NCBI GenBank assembly: GCA_028822675.1
Contig: JAPKDE010000113.1
Coordinates: 1 to 7,991 of the forward strand
Source: Dehalococcoidia bacterium
GTDB taxonomy: Bacteria; Chloroflexota; Dehalococcoidia; UBA3495
Direction: 5' to 3'
Length of the DNA: 7,991 bases
In this document: positions 1 to 6,504 of the stretch, one piece after another
Position numbering within the stretch: the first letter of the stretch is position 1
How the letters are laid out: the number at the start of each line of letters is the position of its first letter
Notes under the pieces: generated by a model
The model's input: the letters and a program-made list of their open reading frames with translations, nothing else
The model's database searches: none
Told to the model about the DNA's origin: nothing
Translations under genes and position numbers: made by a program

Positions 1-1109
1 AAGAAATCAGCGTCGAACGTCGGCAATTCACCCGGGCCGAAGTAGCCGGTGGTGTACTTCCCGGTGCTCTCGTCGTGCAGAGTGAAACCTTCCAGGTCAT
101 GGGTGCCTTTACCAAGCACTTGGCCGGTCTCGATGTAATATTCCATGACTGCCTTGGCCCCGTACTTGTTTATGGGGCAGACCTTCATGCAGATAGCGCA
201 GCCTTCGTACCGGGACATGACCGGTCGGCAGCGTTTGTAGATCAGTTTGTTCTTCTCAACTCCGCGCCACCAGATCTTCTCGCGCATCAGGGCGCGACCA
301 GGGCAGCGGTTGACACACACCTGGCATACCTGACAGAAGGCGTGGAAACCGTAGTCTTCCGGCTTATCAAAGGTAACCGGGGCGTCGGTGGTGATGATTT
401 GCAGTCGGCAGCGTGCTCCGGCGTGGGGAGTCAGTAGCTGTCCGTTGGCACCAAGTTGGCCCAATCCAGCGGCAACGAACATGGGGATGGTTGCAGCGCT
501 GTGGTTGCTGGGGCCGTGCAACTGGGCGTGATAGCCCAGGGATAGGATGTAATCAACCATCCTCAGTCCCATGGGCGCTTGAATCTCATAGGTACCGTAG
601 TGACCATGCTCCGCAGCCATGCTTGGTGCGGTCTGGGTCTCGGCGAAATCTTGCTCCAATGCTATGCAGATGGCATTGGGGTATTTAACGTGGTCTTTCC
701 GGTCTTGGTAAACAAACCGCAGGTCGTGGTTGGTAAAACCAATGTCCAAGAATCCCATCTCAACAGATTTATCACGAATCAGTTGGGTTATATCCTCTCC
801 GGAAGCGGTGCCGGTAGGTTGCAGTTCACCAGTACGGTTCATCAAAGGGTAGAACTCTTCCATCGTGGCTTGATGCTCGTGATGGTAGGCCTGCATGGCG
901 GGTGTTCCCACGCTAGGAGCCCATTCAGTGTCTGCACCATGCTCAACCTGCTGGCGAAGCAAAGGATACTCTCTACTGTAGAAATCAATGTCTTTGCTGA
1001 CCATTGGAATGCCAGGAACAGTTTCCAGTTCCTCAGGGATTGGTATTTCTACGGAATCCATACCGGCTTTTCTACCGGGACGAACAACGACGTGACCTAC
1101 TTTCAACAT
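1..1109 (-). CDS. Reductive dehalogenase-like corrinoid/Fe-S protein, cytosolic type (C-terminus cut by window edge)
   Basis: The 369 visible residues match the RdhA/QueG-like fold: a corrinoid-binding reductase domain followed by a two-cluster ferredoxin domain. Two 4Fe-4S motifs are seen: C259-x2-C262-x2-C265-x3-C269-P, and C294-x9-C304-x2-C307-x3-C311-P, the spacing typical of reductive dehalogenases. Just before them, near residues 217-249, is the family block AGLGQLGANGQLLTP followed by ITTDAP. Known members use cobamide and two 4Fe-4S clusters to remove halogens from organic substrates; the substrate here cannot be told. The N-terminus (MLKVGHVVVRPGRKAG) has no Tat RRxFxK motif and no membrane segment, so a cytosolic location is inferred, and no RdhB-type membrane anchor is visible. 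The ATG is well supported by GGAG eight bases upstream. The reading frame is still open at position 1, so the C-terminus lies outside the window. A catabolic or non-dehalogenating reductase role remains possible. Confidence 0.88.
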   Translation of the reverse strand, partial: MLKVGHVVVRPGRKAGMDSVEIPIPEELETVPGIPMVSKDIDFYSREYPLLRQQVEHGADTEWAPSVGTPAMQAYHHEHQATMEEFYPLMNRTGELQPTGTASGEDITQLIRDKSVEMGFLDIGFTNHDLRFVYQDRKDHVKYPNAICIALEQDFAETQTAPSMAAEHGHYGTYEIQAPMGLRMVDYILSLGYHAQLHGPSNHSAATIPMFVAAGLGQLGANGQLLTPHAGARCRLQIITTDAPVTFDKPEDYGFHAFCQVCQVCVNRCPGRALMREKIWWRGVEKNKLIYKRCRPVMSRYEGCAICMKVCPINKYGAKAVMEYYIETGQVLGKGTHDLEGFTLHDESTGKYTTGYFGPGELPTFDADF

Positions 1110-1150
1110 TGGTTTAACTCCTTTTCAACCTGTGGGGGTACTTAACGTGG

Positions 1151-1179
1151 ATTCTGCCCGACACAATGCCTGATGTCAA
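1151..1179 (-). promoter_or_regulatory. Sigma-70-like promoter of the dehalogenase-like gene
   Basis: Read on the minus strand, a perfect -35 TTGACA (1174-1179) is followed after exactly 17 bases by CAGAAT (1151-1156), which matches TATAAT at four of six positions. Transcription would start near 1144, leaving a leader of about 35 bases that contains the SD before the ATG at 1109. It implies that this gene can be transcribed apart from the upstream isomerase gene on the same strand. Confidence 0.6.
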
Positions 1180-1247
1180 CAAGCCTAGGCACGAGTAAGG
1201 TCAGTATCGGTGATAAACCGGGGCAGAAAAGATCAAAAAGACCTGTC

Positions 1248-2309
1248 TTATCCAGATAACCGCTTTTTGGAAAGATCGATGCTTGGGGTTTCAGACGGGT
1301 TGATTCCGTTGAGCAGTCCCATGTAATAGGTCACATGGTCACCCAGAACAATCATGGCCAGAGACTGGGCCAATCCGCCGCCCGGGACTCCGGTAAACAT
1401 CCTGTTCTTAATTCCAAAACTGTCCAGGGTCTCTATTAAAACATCGTATCTTTTGCCCAGTTCAGGGGTGGTTTGATAAGGCCTTAATAGAAGTGCAGTA
1501 GTGCGCTGCTTGATCTCAGGGCTGGCGGGGAAGCTCTCAACCGAGTTGTGAAACAATTCCGGAAGCACTTCAGCAAAAGCCCAGGATTTGCCATTTTCAT
1601 TGATCTGAGACTTCCATCTAAGGGCCATACCAGAAAGGCTACCGCCCCCATAAACCACCGTCAGCCCCCCATGGAGTTCTTTGGCCAACTGCTTGGCAGG
1701 GTTGGCTTCAGCCGGCACCCCAATTCCAACCTGAGAGACCATCAAGTCGGCGGCGGCAACCGCTACCGCAACATCAGCGTCTGTGAGGCTGATTGCTCCA
1801 ATGCTGTTCAACAATGAAGCCAGCAACATCAAGTTGCACCCTACGGCGCTTCTTGGTTCACCCGGGGCATCCACAGTCAAAACCGGAATCCCGGCGCTGC
1901 CGGCCAGGCGGCCCAATGTTCCCCCGCCAACTATAGCCGCCATGGAGACGCCACCTGATTGGGCGTGATTGAACATGGCGATGGTCTCTTCTGTTTCACC
2001 AGAGAAACTGCAGGCAATGACCAATTGTTTGGAATTAGCGGTAATGCCGGGGACGCTGAAATCACGGACCACCCTGATAGGTTTGCCCGACAATGGGTCA
2101 GCCAAATCAGCGGCCAGGTTTCCCGCAATGGCCGAACCACCCATACCAGCAACAATCACCTCAGTACACTGGCGCCAATCGTCTGGGGTGTCAGTCTTTT
2201 TAGCCTGATGCCAGGCTTGATTGCACTGGGTAGGCAAACCCCGGAGGCGCAGGTTCAGACCAGAGGGGTCTAACCTCTCGTAAACTGAAGCGTCATCTAG
2301 ATTAATCAT
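1248..2309 (-). CDS. Bifunctional phosphoglucose/phosphomannose isomerase
   Basis: A 353-residue SIS-domain sugar isomerase of the archaeal/bacterial PGI/PMI family, predicted to interconvert glucose-6-P or mannose-6-P with fructose-6-P in the cytosol. Length is normal for the family. Seen in order: phosphosugar-binding GMGGSAIAG (55-63), SFSGETEET (101-109), EPRSAVG (151-157), the second SIS half with VVYGGG (218-223), NENGKSWAF (237-245), PELFHN (250-255) and a C-terminal YYMGLLNGINPSETPSID block. The start is set at the ATG at 2309 because MINLDDASVYERLDPSG aligns with the usual N-terminus; a TTG at 2342 in the same frame would add 11 unlikely residues. No strong SD is visible. One oddity is Phe253 before His254, where the family commonly has Asn (PELNHN). 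It lies upstream of and parallel to the dehalogenase-like gene, 138 bases away, with no clear terminator between them, so readthrough is possible. Confidence 0.9.
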   Translation of the reverse strand: MINLDDASVYERLDPSGLNLRLRGLPTQCNQAWHQAKKTDTPDDWRQCTEVIVAGMGGSAIAGNLAADLADPLSGKPIRVVRDFSVPGITANSKQLVIACSFSGETEETIAMFNHAQSGGVSMAAIVGGGTLGRLAGSAGIPVLTVDAPGEPRSAVGCNLMLLASLLNSIGAISLTDADVAVAVAAADLMVSQVGIGVPAEANPAKQLAKELHGGLTVVYGGGSLSGMALRWKSQINENGKSWAFAEVLPELFHNSVESFPASPEIKQRTTALLLRPYQTTPELGKRYDVLIETLDSFGIKNRMFTGVPGGGLAQSLAMIVLGDHVTYYMGLLNGINPSETPSIDLSKKRLSG

Positions 2310-2813
2310 CGCGTTATTCTTCGCGTCACGGTCCAATCCCAATTCTCATTTCACGTCCAGAACCGAGCCCTTTATTAGGCAAAACCTGAGATTTCAGCCT
2401 ATCCGGTCCCAATTCAATGGACGGTCATTTCCACACCCGATTAATACGGAACTATACGCCAATTGACCGCTCAGTTTACGGTGTCAAAGATGCAATTAAA
2501 TAGTAAAAATTAACTGTTTACCTTGGCAATTAGCTCAATTAAACCAATGAATTCCAGAAAATCTCCAGCCAACATAAGGCACTTTCCATAATATTTGCCA
2601 GGATTGTTATTGGGACCGAGGGCCTCCAAAACTTGAAACCTGAATTGCATATACCGATTCAGCTACAAGCTGGATTCTAACGAAATTCATACAAAGGACA
2701 CCTTGACGTGGCGAAATCAATAAAATCTATCTGCTTTAAAGCTCTCACTTACCAGTGTGGATATGGGAGCTAAATCCAAGCTTTGCGACAATTAGGGCCG
2801 CAGAAGTATAAAA
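2310..2813. other. Intergenic region without a gene between divergent genes
   Basis: About 500 bases separate the minus-strand isomerase from the plus-strand regulator. All frames are closed by frequent stops, and no tRNA-like or other RNA fold was recognised. The stretch from about 2480 to 2600 is visibly AT-rich. It must hold the promoters of both flanking genes, but no convincing isomerase promoter was found by eye. Confidence 0.5.
2783..2812 (+). promoter_or_regulatory. Candidate promoter next to the XRE regulator start
   Basis: TTGCGA (2783-2788, four of six bases of TTGACA) is followed after 18 bases by TATAAA (2807-2812, five of six of TATAAT). The predicted start of transcription, near 2819, falls after the ATG at 2814. 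If this promoter is real, translation would have to begin at the ATG at 2826 from an almost leaderless mRNA. A weaker alternative is TTGACG at 2703-2708, about 105 bases upstream of the gene, without a good -10. Confidence 0.3.
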
Positions 2814-3245
2814 ATGGGGCCATTTATGAGAATTAGTATCCCGGGACTTGGTGGTCGTCTCCGCCGGGCCCGTAACGGAACCGGTCTTAGCCAAGAGGCA
2901 GTTGCTGAGCGTATCGGCGTTTCCTGGATGACTGTCCACCGGTGGGAGCGATCACAACGCGCCGTCCCCGATTACCTTCTAGACAAACTCTGCGATCTTT
3001 ACGACAAACCCCTTCGCTGGTTCCTCACATTGGAAGAAGGTGATTTGGAACAAGAGAATAGTCCTGCAGATGGTTCAGGAAAGGTATCTGATGGGTCTGG
3101 CTCTTACAACAAGAAAGCCGGTATCGGCACCGACGCCGCAGGAAGGGTTTACCGAAAAATTGCTGATGCACCTTCCAACTACATACCCCTAATAGAAAAA
3201 GTTGTGGTAGACATCCTAGACGGGCTCAAAGCTAGCAAACGCTAA
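2814..3245 (+). CDS. XRE-family helix-turn-helix transcriptional regulator
   Basis: A 143-residue DNA-binding protein. Residues 12-71 form a Cro/C1-type helix-turn-helix: GRLRRARNGTGLSQEAVAER, then GVSWMTVHRWERSQRAVP as turn and recognition helix, then a closing helix ending DLYDKPLRWFL. Residues 75-110 are a Gly/Ser/Asp-rich linker. The last 40 residues form a short predicted helical tail with no recognised effector domain, so the signal sensed is unknown. Two starts are possible: ATG 2814 (weak AGAAG seven bases upstream) and ATG 2826 (GGGG six bases upstream, giving 139 residues); both keep the whole domain. The gene stands alone, diverges from the isomerase gene and has its own terminator. 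It may act on itself or the intergenic region, but no repeated operator could be assigned. Confidence 0.85.
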   Translation: MGPFMRISIPGLGGRLRRARNGTGLSQEAVAERIGVSWMTVHRWERSQRAVPDYLLDKLCDLYDKPLRWFLTLEEGDLEQENSPADGSGKVSDGSGSYNKKAGIGTDAAGRVYRKIADAPSNYIPLIEKVVVDILDGLKASKR

Positions 3246-3300
3246 GCAAACTACCCTCCCCCTGGGATCGTAAACTCTGAAACCAGGGCAACGATAAACG

Positions 3301-3338
3301 AAAAAAAGCCGACGATTCCATAGTCGGCTTTTTTATTT
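3301..3338 (+). terminator. Strong intrinsic terminator after the XRE gene
   Basis: A perfect stem, GCCGAC (3308-3313) with GTCGGC (3323-3328), has a nine-base loop and flanking A6/T6 runs that extend the pairing; TTTTTTATTTT follows. A weaker hairpin, CCCTGG (3260-3265) with CCAGGG (3283-3288), lies just upstream. Because A-runs precede the stem it could also stop minus-strand transcription, for instance from the small membrane protein gene. Confidence 0.9.
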
Positions 3339-3509
3339 TCCCAACTCTAGTTCAAATTTTTTAACACGCAGCAGTTAACGTTGGTCCGCAGAAAACCGGT
3401 AGGTGTGTTCCATACGCTACTTATACTTACCGTATCGGCGGAGTCAAACCAGCCATGCTAACGCGCAAGCAAAAGGGCATATCGTCGCAAAACTCAGTAA
3501 TCAAACAGG

Positions 3510-3698
3510 CTAACGAACTGTCTTATACACGTAGTAGACCAGCCCGCCGCCCATCATGACAACCATCATTGTAAACGCCGCTTCCAGTTGGGGAGTTTCA
3601 CCGTCTAACAAAGACCGGAGGAGAGCCACAACTCCCATTCCCAGCAGGAAGCCAATGGTGATTCCAATGGATATTATCGAAAGTATTCTAGTTCTCAT
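3510..3698 (-). CDS. Small two-helix membrane protein of unknown function
   Basis: A 62-residue protein from the ATG at 3698. It shows a hydrophobic helix at about 5-28 (ILSIISIGITIGFLLGMGVV), a short polar acidic loop (SLLDGETPQLEAA) and a second helix at about 41-57 ending VYYVYKTVR. Both termini carry positive residues, which suggests a hairpin with the ends inside and the acidic loop outside. A GTG at 3734 in the same frame would add 12 residues that do not look like membrane protein. No clear SD precedes either start. I do not recognise the family. The helical-hairpin composition favours a real gene over a chance frame, but no function can be given. Confidence 0.5.
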   Translation of the reverse strand: MRTRILSIISIGITIGFLLGMGVVALLRSLLDGETPQLEAAFTMMVVMMGGGLVYYVYKTVR

Positions 3699-3886
3699 TT
3701 CATAAATTAGACATACGCCAAAATTAAGCGCCACAAAATGTGCGCCTTTAACCTGTTAAACACCATAGGCTTCACTATTGCAATGTAACCAACCCAATTT
3801 ACGCGTAAACAGACATTGAACTTCGTCCAGCTCCGCTAAGCTCTACATCCTCCTTAACAGCGCATCCACCGCGCCCCCTTTAATAG

Positions 3887-4336
3887 AAGTCCAGACAAAC
3901 CGAAAGTCGGCCCTCTTTTATCGTTGCCTCATCGTTTTCACCTCATCTCCTTCAGGCGGCTGTTGTCATCAGCACCGCAAACACTTGGGATGAACAGTTG
4001 GAAAATACCGCGATCAACGTGTCGGTGGCTGGCTACACCAGGTTGGTGCGCATGGACGTCCACGTTGACATAGATATCGTCATTAGGGATTCAACAGGCG
4101 CAGTGCGGGCCACCTTGGCGACAGAGGGCACCAGTGTCACGGATGAGGCCTGGCAGACGTTTACGGCCACCTACTCCTTCAGCGAGTACACAGTGGTGGA
4201 CGACACGGATTATTTAGAGGTAGATCTCTACGCGGATGCTGACACCAACACCACAGGCGAAAGTGTTTCGTTAGACTTCCGCCTGGATGATAATTCGCTT
4301 TCCACCGAGAACCAGACGCGTATCTCAGTCAGATAG
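3887..4336 (+). pseudogene. Fragment of a secreted/surface beta-rich protein lacking a proper start
   Basis: The frame is open from just after stop codons at 3881-3886 to the stop at 4336. Its only usable start is a TTG at 3998 (112 residues), with a weak GGGA upstream. Coding character seems to begin before that TTG: STANTWDEQLENTAINVSVAG reads like the edge of a beta-sandwich domain. The rest alternates hydrophobic and polar residues and is rich in Asp, Thr and Ser with no Cys (DYLEVDLYADADTNTTGESV, LDFRLDDNSLS), as in extracellular concanavalin/jelly-roll-like domains at the C-terminal end of surface proteins. There is no signal peptide or membrane anchor. I infer that this is the remaining C-terminal end of a longer exported protein. 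A short gene with TTG start is the alternative. Confidence 0.45.
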
Positions 4337-4378
4337 CGGGGCCGGTGTTGCCGTCAATCTAGGGAATCAGTAGACAAC

Positions 4379-4413
4379 AAAAATGGCGGCCGATTGGCCG
4401 CCATTTTTGTTTT
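4379..4413. terminator. Bidirectional intrinsic terminator between convergent genes
   Basis: A perfect 13-bp inverted repeat (4379-4391 with 4396-4408, core TGGCGGCC/GGCCGCCA, loop GATT) is flanked by A5 and T5. On the plus strand it is followed by TTTTTGTTTT and on the minus strand by TTTTTGTTG. It therefore can end both the beta-domain fragment from the left and the acidic protein transcript from the right. Confidence 0.9.
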
Positions 4414-4450
4414 AGCCGGGTAGGTTCTACTTGAGAAGCTTTATTTGGAG

Positions 4451-4478
4451 AGCGTTACCCGGATAGCGTTACCTGGAT
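4451..4478. repeat. 14-bp tandem duplication across the stop of the acidic gene
   Basis: AGCGTTACCCGGAT (4451-4464) is directly repeated as AGCGTTACCTGGAT (4465-4478), 13 of 14 bases identical. On the minus strand the right copy carries the TAA stop of the acidic protein; the left copy would give the same kind of end, so the duplication hardly changed the protein. Confidence 0.75.
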
Positions 4479-4915
4479 AGTTCTTCAACGAACGTCATGA
4501 GGTCCGCGGCAAGTTCCACGGCTGACACATACTCCATCGACTCGGCAAGGTCCTGCAGCATGGGATCCGCTATGAACTCTTCTTCAAAGAGGGATTCCAT
4601 GTCCATCCCCAAGTCCGCCATACCGCCAGGTCCGGCGTCTGCGTCGCCAGATTCTTTCTCTTCGTCATCTTTGCCGTCCAGTGCCGCTGCGATCCCTGAA
4701 CGCCTGATTGGCTGTTCATCATCATCGTTATCATCATCGTCGGCGGCGTCAACATCGTCGTCGTCGTCTAACGATTTACCATTTCCTCTCTTGGCCATGC
4801 CTTTGACTTTGCCCAAGATGCCGCCAAACCGACCGCCTTTTTTGCCGCCTCCGCCACCACTCTCTTCGTCATCAGAATCAGACTTTCCTTTTCTGAACTT
4901 ATCTAAAAAACCCAT
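4469..4915 (-). CDS. Acidic, Gly/Asp-rich low-complexity protein coupled to the T2SSF gene
   Basis: A 148-residue protein without recognised domain. Seen in order: a short basic amphipathic head (MGFLDKFRKGKS), a Gly/Lys-rich segment (about 20-48), a very acidic low-complexity stretch with Asp runs (about 50-95), a Gly/Met patch and a C-terminal helical region (about 105-148; SLFEEEFIADPMLQDLAESM and on). No signal peptide, membrane segment or Cys. The start is firm: AGGA lies eight bases before the ATG and overlaps the stop region of the upstream membrane protein gene, 12 bases away, so both are surely co-transcribed. Its role is inferred only from context, as a cytosolic accessory of the secretion/pilus platform. 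Simple GAT/GAC and GGC repeats in the middle part make its length prone to slippage. Confidence 0.75.
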   Translation of the reverse strand: MGFLDKFRKGKSDSDDEESGGGGGKKGGRFGGILGKVKGMAKRGNGKSLDDDDDVDAADDDDNDDDEQPIRRSGIAAALDGKDDEEKESGDADAGPGGMADLGMDMESLFEEEFIADPMLQDLAESMEYVSAVELAADLMTFVEELSR

Positions 4916-4927
4916 AACTCTTTTCCT

Positions 4928-5965
4928 TTATGTGGCGTCTGGCAGGAGAACGCTGCGTGCGATTGCTGGAATCACCATCATGTTTAACCCGGTCATCAGG
5001 CAGGTGATAGATCCAAAGAGTGCCATCAATAATTTGCTGCCGACCATGGCAAATTTAGGTGACAATGCATTGGCAATGGTCAACGAAACCAAGGCCACGG
5101 TGGTGATCATAGAGAGTGAAGACATGTCTTGACTTTGGAAGACAGGCAACGGTGGGAGCAAGGCCAAACCCTGGCCGGCAGATGAATCGTTCAATTCTGA
5201 TATAGCGCCAGATATCTGAGAATTAAACGTGATCATGATCTCCAAAATAAAGACCATCAAGGCGGTCATGGCAAAGTGCAGGGGAATTATCAAAATAGCG
5301 AATGGCAATGCTGCAACTGCCAGGCGGCCCCTCAATAGGGCAATCTCCAAAGCATGCTTAGAGGCAATACCGCCTACTTTTTCTGGCGATCCACCCAGAG
5401 TGACTCCGTCCACAAACATCCTGGTAGATGAATTTAGAAGGGCGCTGCCAGTTTCATCTCGAAACGAGTTCCAAGCTTTGTCCGGGTGTATTGACCGTCT
5501 CAGCCGGGTTTGTAGGCGGCCAATATACGGCTCTAAAGCATCCAATGACCGACGGTCAACCTTCTCTAACGCTACAGAAACGGTAGAACCTGAAGACTCG
5601 GCCACGTTGCCCAAAGACCTGATGAACGGCGCAGTCTCTTTGTCTATGCGACCCACCATAGAGTTGTCACGGTAAGCGTAAATTCCGGAAGGCAATAAGC
5701 CCAAGCCTAGCACTACCAAAAATATGGGCAGACCGTAACTAACACTTAAAAATAGCCCACCAAATAGACCTATTGGACCGAATATGAATAGTAAGCGTTT
5801 TGAAGTTTGTCTTAACTTCGGCCCTCGCCTATTTTGGTGAATGATGCCCTCAGACGGTGCCGTACGAAAGATGATATAAACACCAAACCCAGTAACAAAT
5901 ACCATCGCAAATGTGAGCATCATCAAGAACCCGGTGCCCCATTGGCTGAGCATGGTAGAAATCAT
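4928..5965 (-). CDS. Archaeal FlaJ/TadC-like type II secretion system F-domain membrane protein (C-terminal part)
   Basis: 345 residues from the ATG at 5965, an inner-membrane platform protein of the type IV pilus/type II secretion superfamily. Membrane helices are visible at about 11-33, 57-77, 79-96, 217-246, 284-302 and 309-335. The cytoplasmic T2SSF domain lies at about 112-216, with APFIRSLGNVAESSGS at its start and a GGSPEKVGGIASKHALEIAL segment before the next helix. The C-terminal pair of helices with the SLTIANALSPKF block resembles archaeal FlaJ rather than TadC alone. Full FlaJ-type proteins have two such domains and about 550-600 residues, so this is about the second half. The ATG overlaps the TGA of the preceding frame (ATGA), suggesting translational coupling or an old frameshift. 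An ATG at 6022 in the same frame would add a non-hydrophobic 19 residues inside the other frame and is less likely. Confidence 0.75.
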   Translation of the reverse strand: MISTMLSQWGTGFLMMLTFAMVFVTGFGVYIIFRTAPSEGIIHQNRRGPKLRQTSKRLLFIFGPIGLFGGLFLSVSYGLPIFLVVLGLGLLPSGIYAYRDNSMVGRIDKETAPFIRSLGNVAESSGSTVSVALEKVDRRSLDALEPYIGRLQTRLRRSIHPDKAWNSFRDETGSALLNSSTRMFVDGVTLGGSPEKVGGIASKHALEIALLRGRLAVAALPFAILIIPLHFAMTALMVFILEIMITFNSQISGAISELNDSSAGQGLALLPPLPVFQSQDMSSLSMITTVALVSLTIANALSPKFAMVGSKLLMALFGSITCLMTGLNMMVIPAIARSVLLPDAT

Positions 5966-6231
5966 TGCACCACCACAACCAACGTGACCGACACCAACAA
6001 AGCCGCGTAGGCGTCTGCCCATTTGGTCAATGTCTCCAACGAACGTAGGTAATTGCTGTTGTACTCCTCAGTTGTGCCTATGTCACCTAATGCTAGGTAG
6101 GCGCACCTGGTAACTACTTGGCCCATGTCTGTGCCGTTTTCTCCAAATCCGGTTTCTATCCTTGCCTCTCGTCCAGTCTCTACAGCACCGTGGAAGATAT
6201 GCTCTCGCCCTGTGAATAGTCCTCCAAGCAC
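5962..6231 (-). pseudogene. Truncated 5' piece of the FlaJ-like gene, out of frame with its second half
   Basis: An 89-residue frame whose end (SLETLTKWADAYAALLVSVTLVVVV) looks like the end of a first T2SSF domain running into a membrane helix. In FlaJ-type proteins the next residues would be a second helix, which is exactly how the following frame begins (MISTMLSQWGTGFLMML). The two are joined by an ATGA overlap. The 5' end is poor: a GTG directly after an in-frame TAA, without SD, and no trace in 6232-6500 of the N-terminal helices or first half of the domain. I read it as a gene truncated at its 5' end and split by a frameshift. Two naturally separate coupled genes remain possible; the first-domain assignment rests on layout more than on motifs. 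Confidence 0.45.
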
Positions 6232-6458
6232 TTAATGGGCCGAGCGGATGGAGCGATTCTGACCCTCTTGCCGACTCTTAGAGGGTCAGTCCAATGGACC
6301 TGTAGGGCCACCCGGACAATTGTGTGGATTAATCAATATAACGGGGCTTGAGTTTTCTGGTCAGGGGGTTGGCTTTGTGATGGTTGCTAGGAATTTTTGC
6401 CAAAGGTTGTTGCCAGGCTACAAGCCGGGTTTTTGAGGAGTATTCCGTGGCCGATCCG
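6232..6458. other. Intergenic region without a recognised gene, upstream of the riboswitch promoter
   Basis: No frame on either strand shows coding character. It holds the palindrome at 6259-6289 and a weak GGCT/AGCC hairpin followed by TTTTT near 6413-6435. A 99-codon frame on the minus strand (6329-6628) lies antisense to the riboswitch and is not considered a gene. Divergent promoters for the FlaJ-like remnant would have to be here, but none was found. Confidence 0.4.
6259..6289. repeat. Perfect 10-bp inverted repeat
   Basis: CTGACCCTCT (6259-6268) and AGAGGGTCAG (6280-6289) are perfect inverted copies around an 11-base spacer. Neither side has a T-run, so it is not a standard terminator. 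It sits about 28 bases beyond the apparent 5' end of the truncated FlaJ-like frame and may be an operator, a terminator relic or a rearrangement scar. Confidence 0.65.
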
Positions 6459-6487
6459 TTGACTTTCAGTCGGGCATAACCTAACCT
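6459..6487 (+). promoter_or_regulatory. Candidate promoter of the riboswitch-bluB transcript
   Basis: TTGACT (6459-6464, five of six bases of TTGACA) is followed after 17 bases by TAACCT (6482-6487, only three of six of TATAAT). Predicted transcription start is near 6494, just ahead of the first riboswitch elements, which supports the placement despite the weak -10. Confidence 0.4.
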
Positions 6488-6504
6488 TGCCAACGGAAAC
6501 AGAA

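Noticed and set aside
579..1145. 188-codon plus-strand frame, with others at 75-437 and 413-688
   Set aside because: They are shadows of the dehalogenase-like gene, whose minus-strand frame carries both Fe-S motifs.
2463..2487. Inverted repeat TTGACCG / CGGTGTCAA as a possible XRE operator
   Set aside because: The arms differ by a two-base bulge, only one copy is seen and it does not overlap a convincing promoter.
3455..3583. Short plus-strand frame beginning MLTRKQKG, similar to the start of LexA
   Set aside because: The resemblance is limited to about eight residues, there is no HTH after it and the frame is short.
4497..5132. 211-codon plus-strand frame rich in Ser and Pro
   Set aside because: It is the antisense of the acidic Asp/Gly-rich gene; the Ser runs are the complement of GAT/GAC repeats.
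6413..6435. GGCT/AGCC hairpin with TTTTT as a terminator
   Set aside because: The stem is only four pairs plus two beyond a mismatch, and there is no plus-strand gene upstream for it to end.
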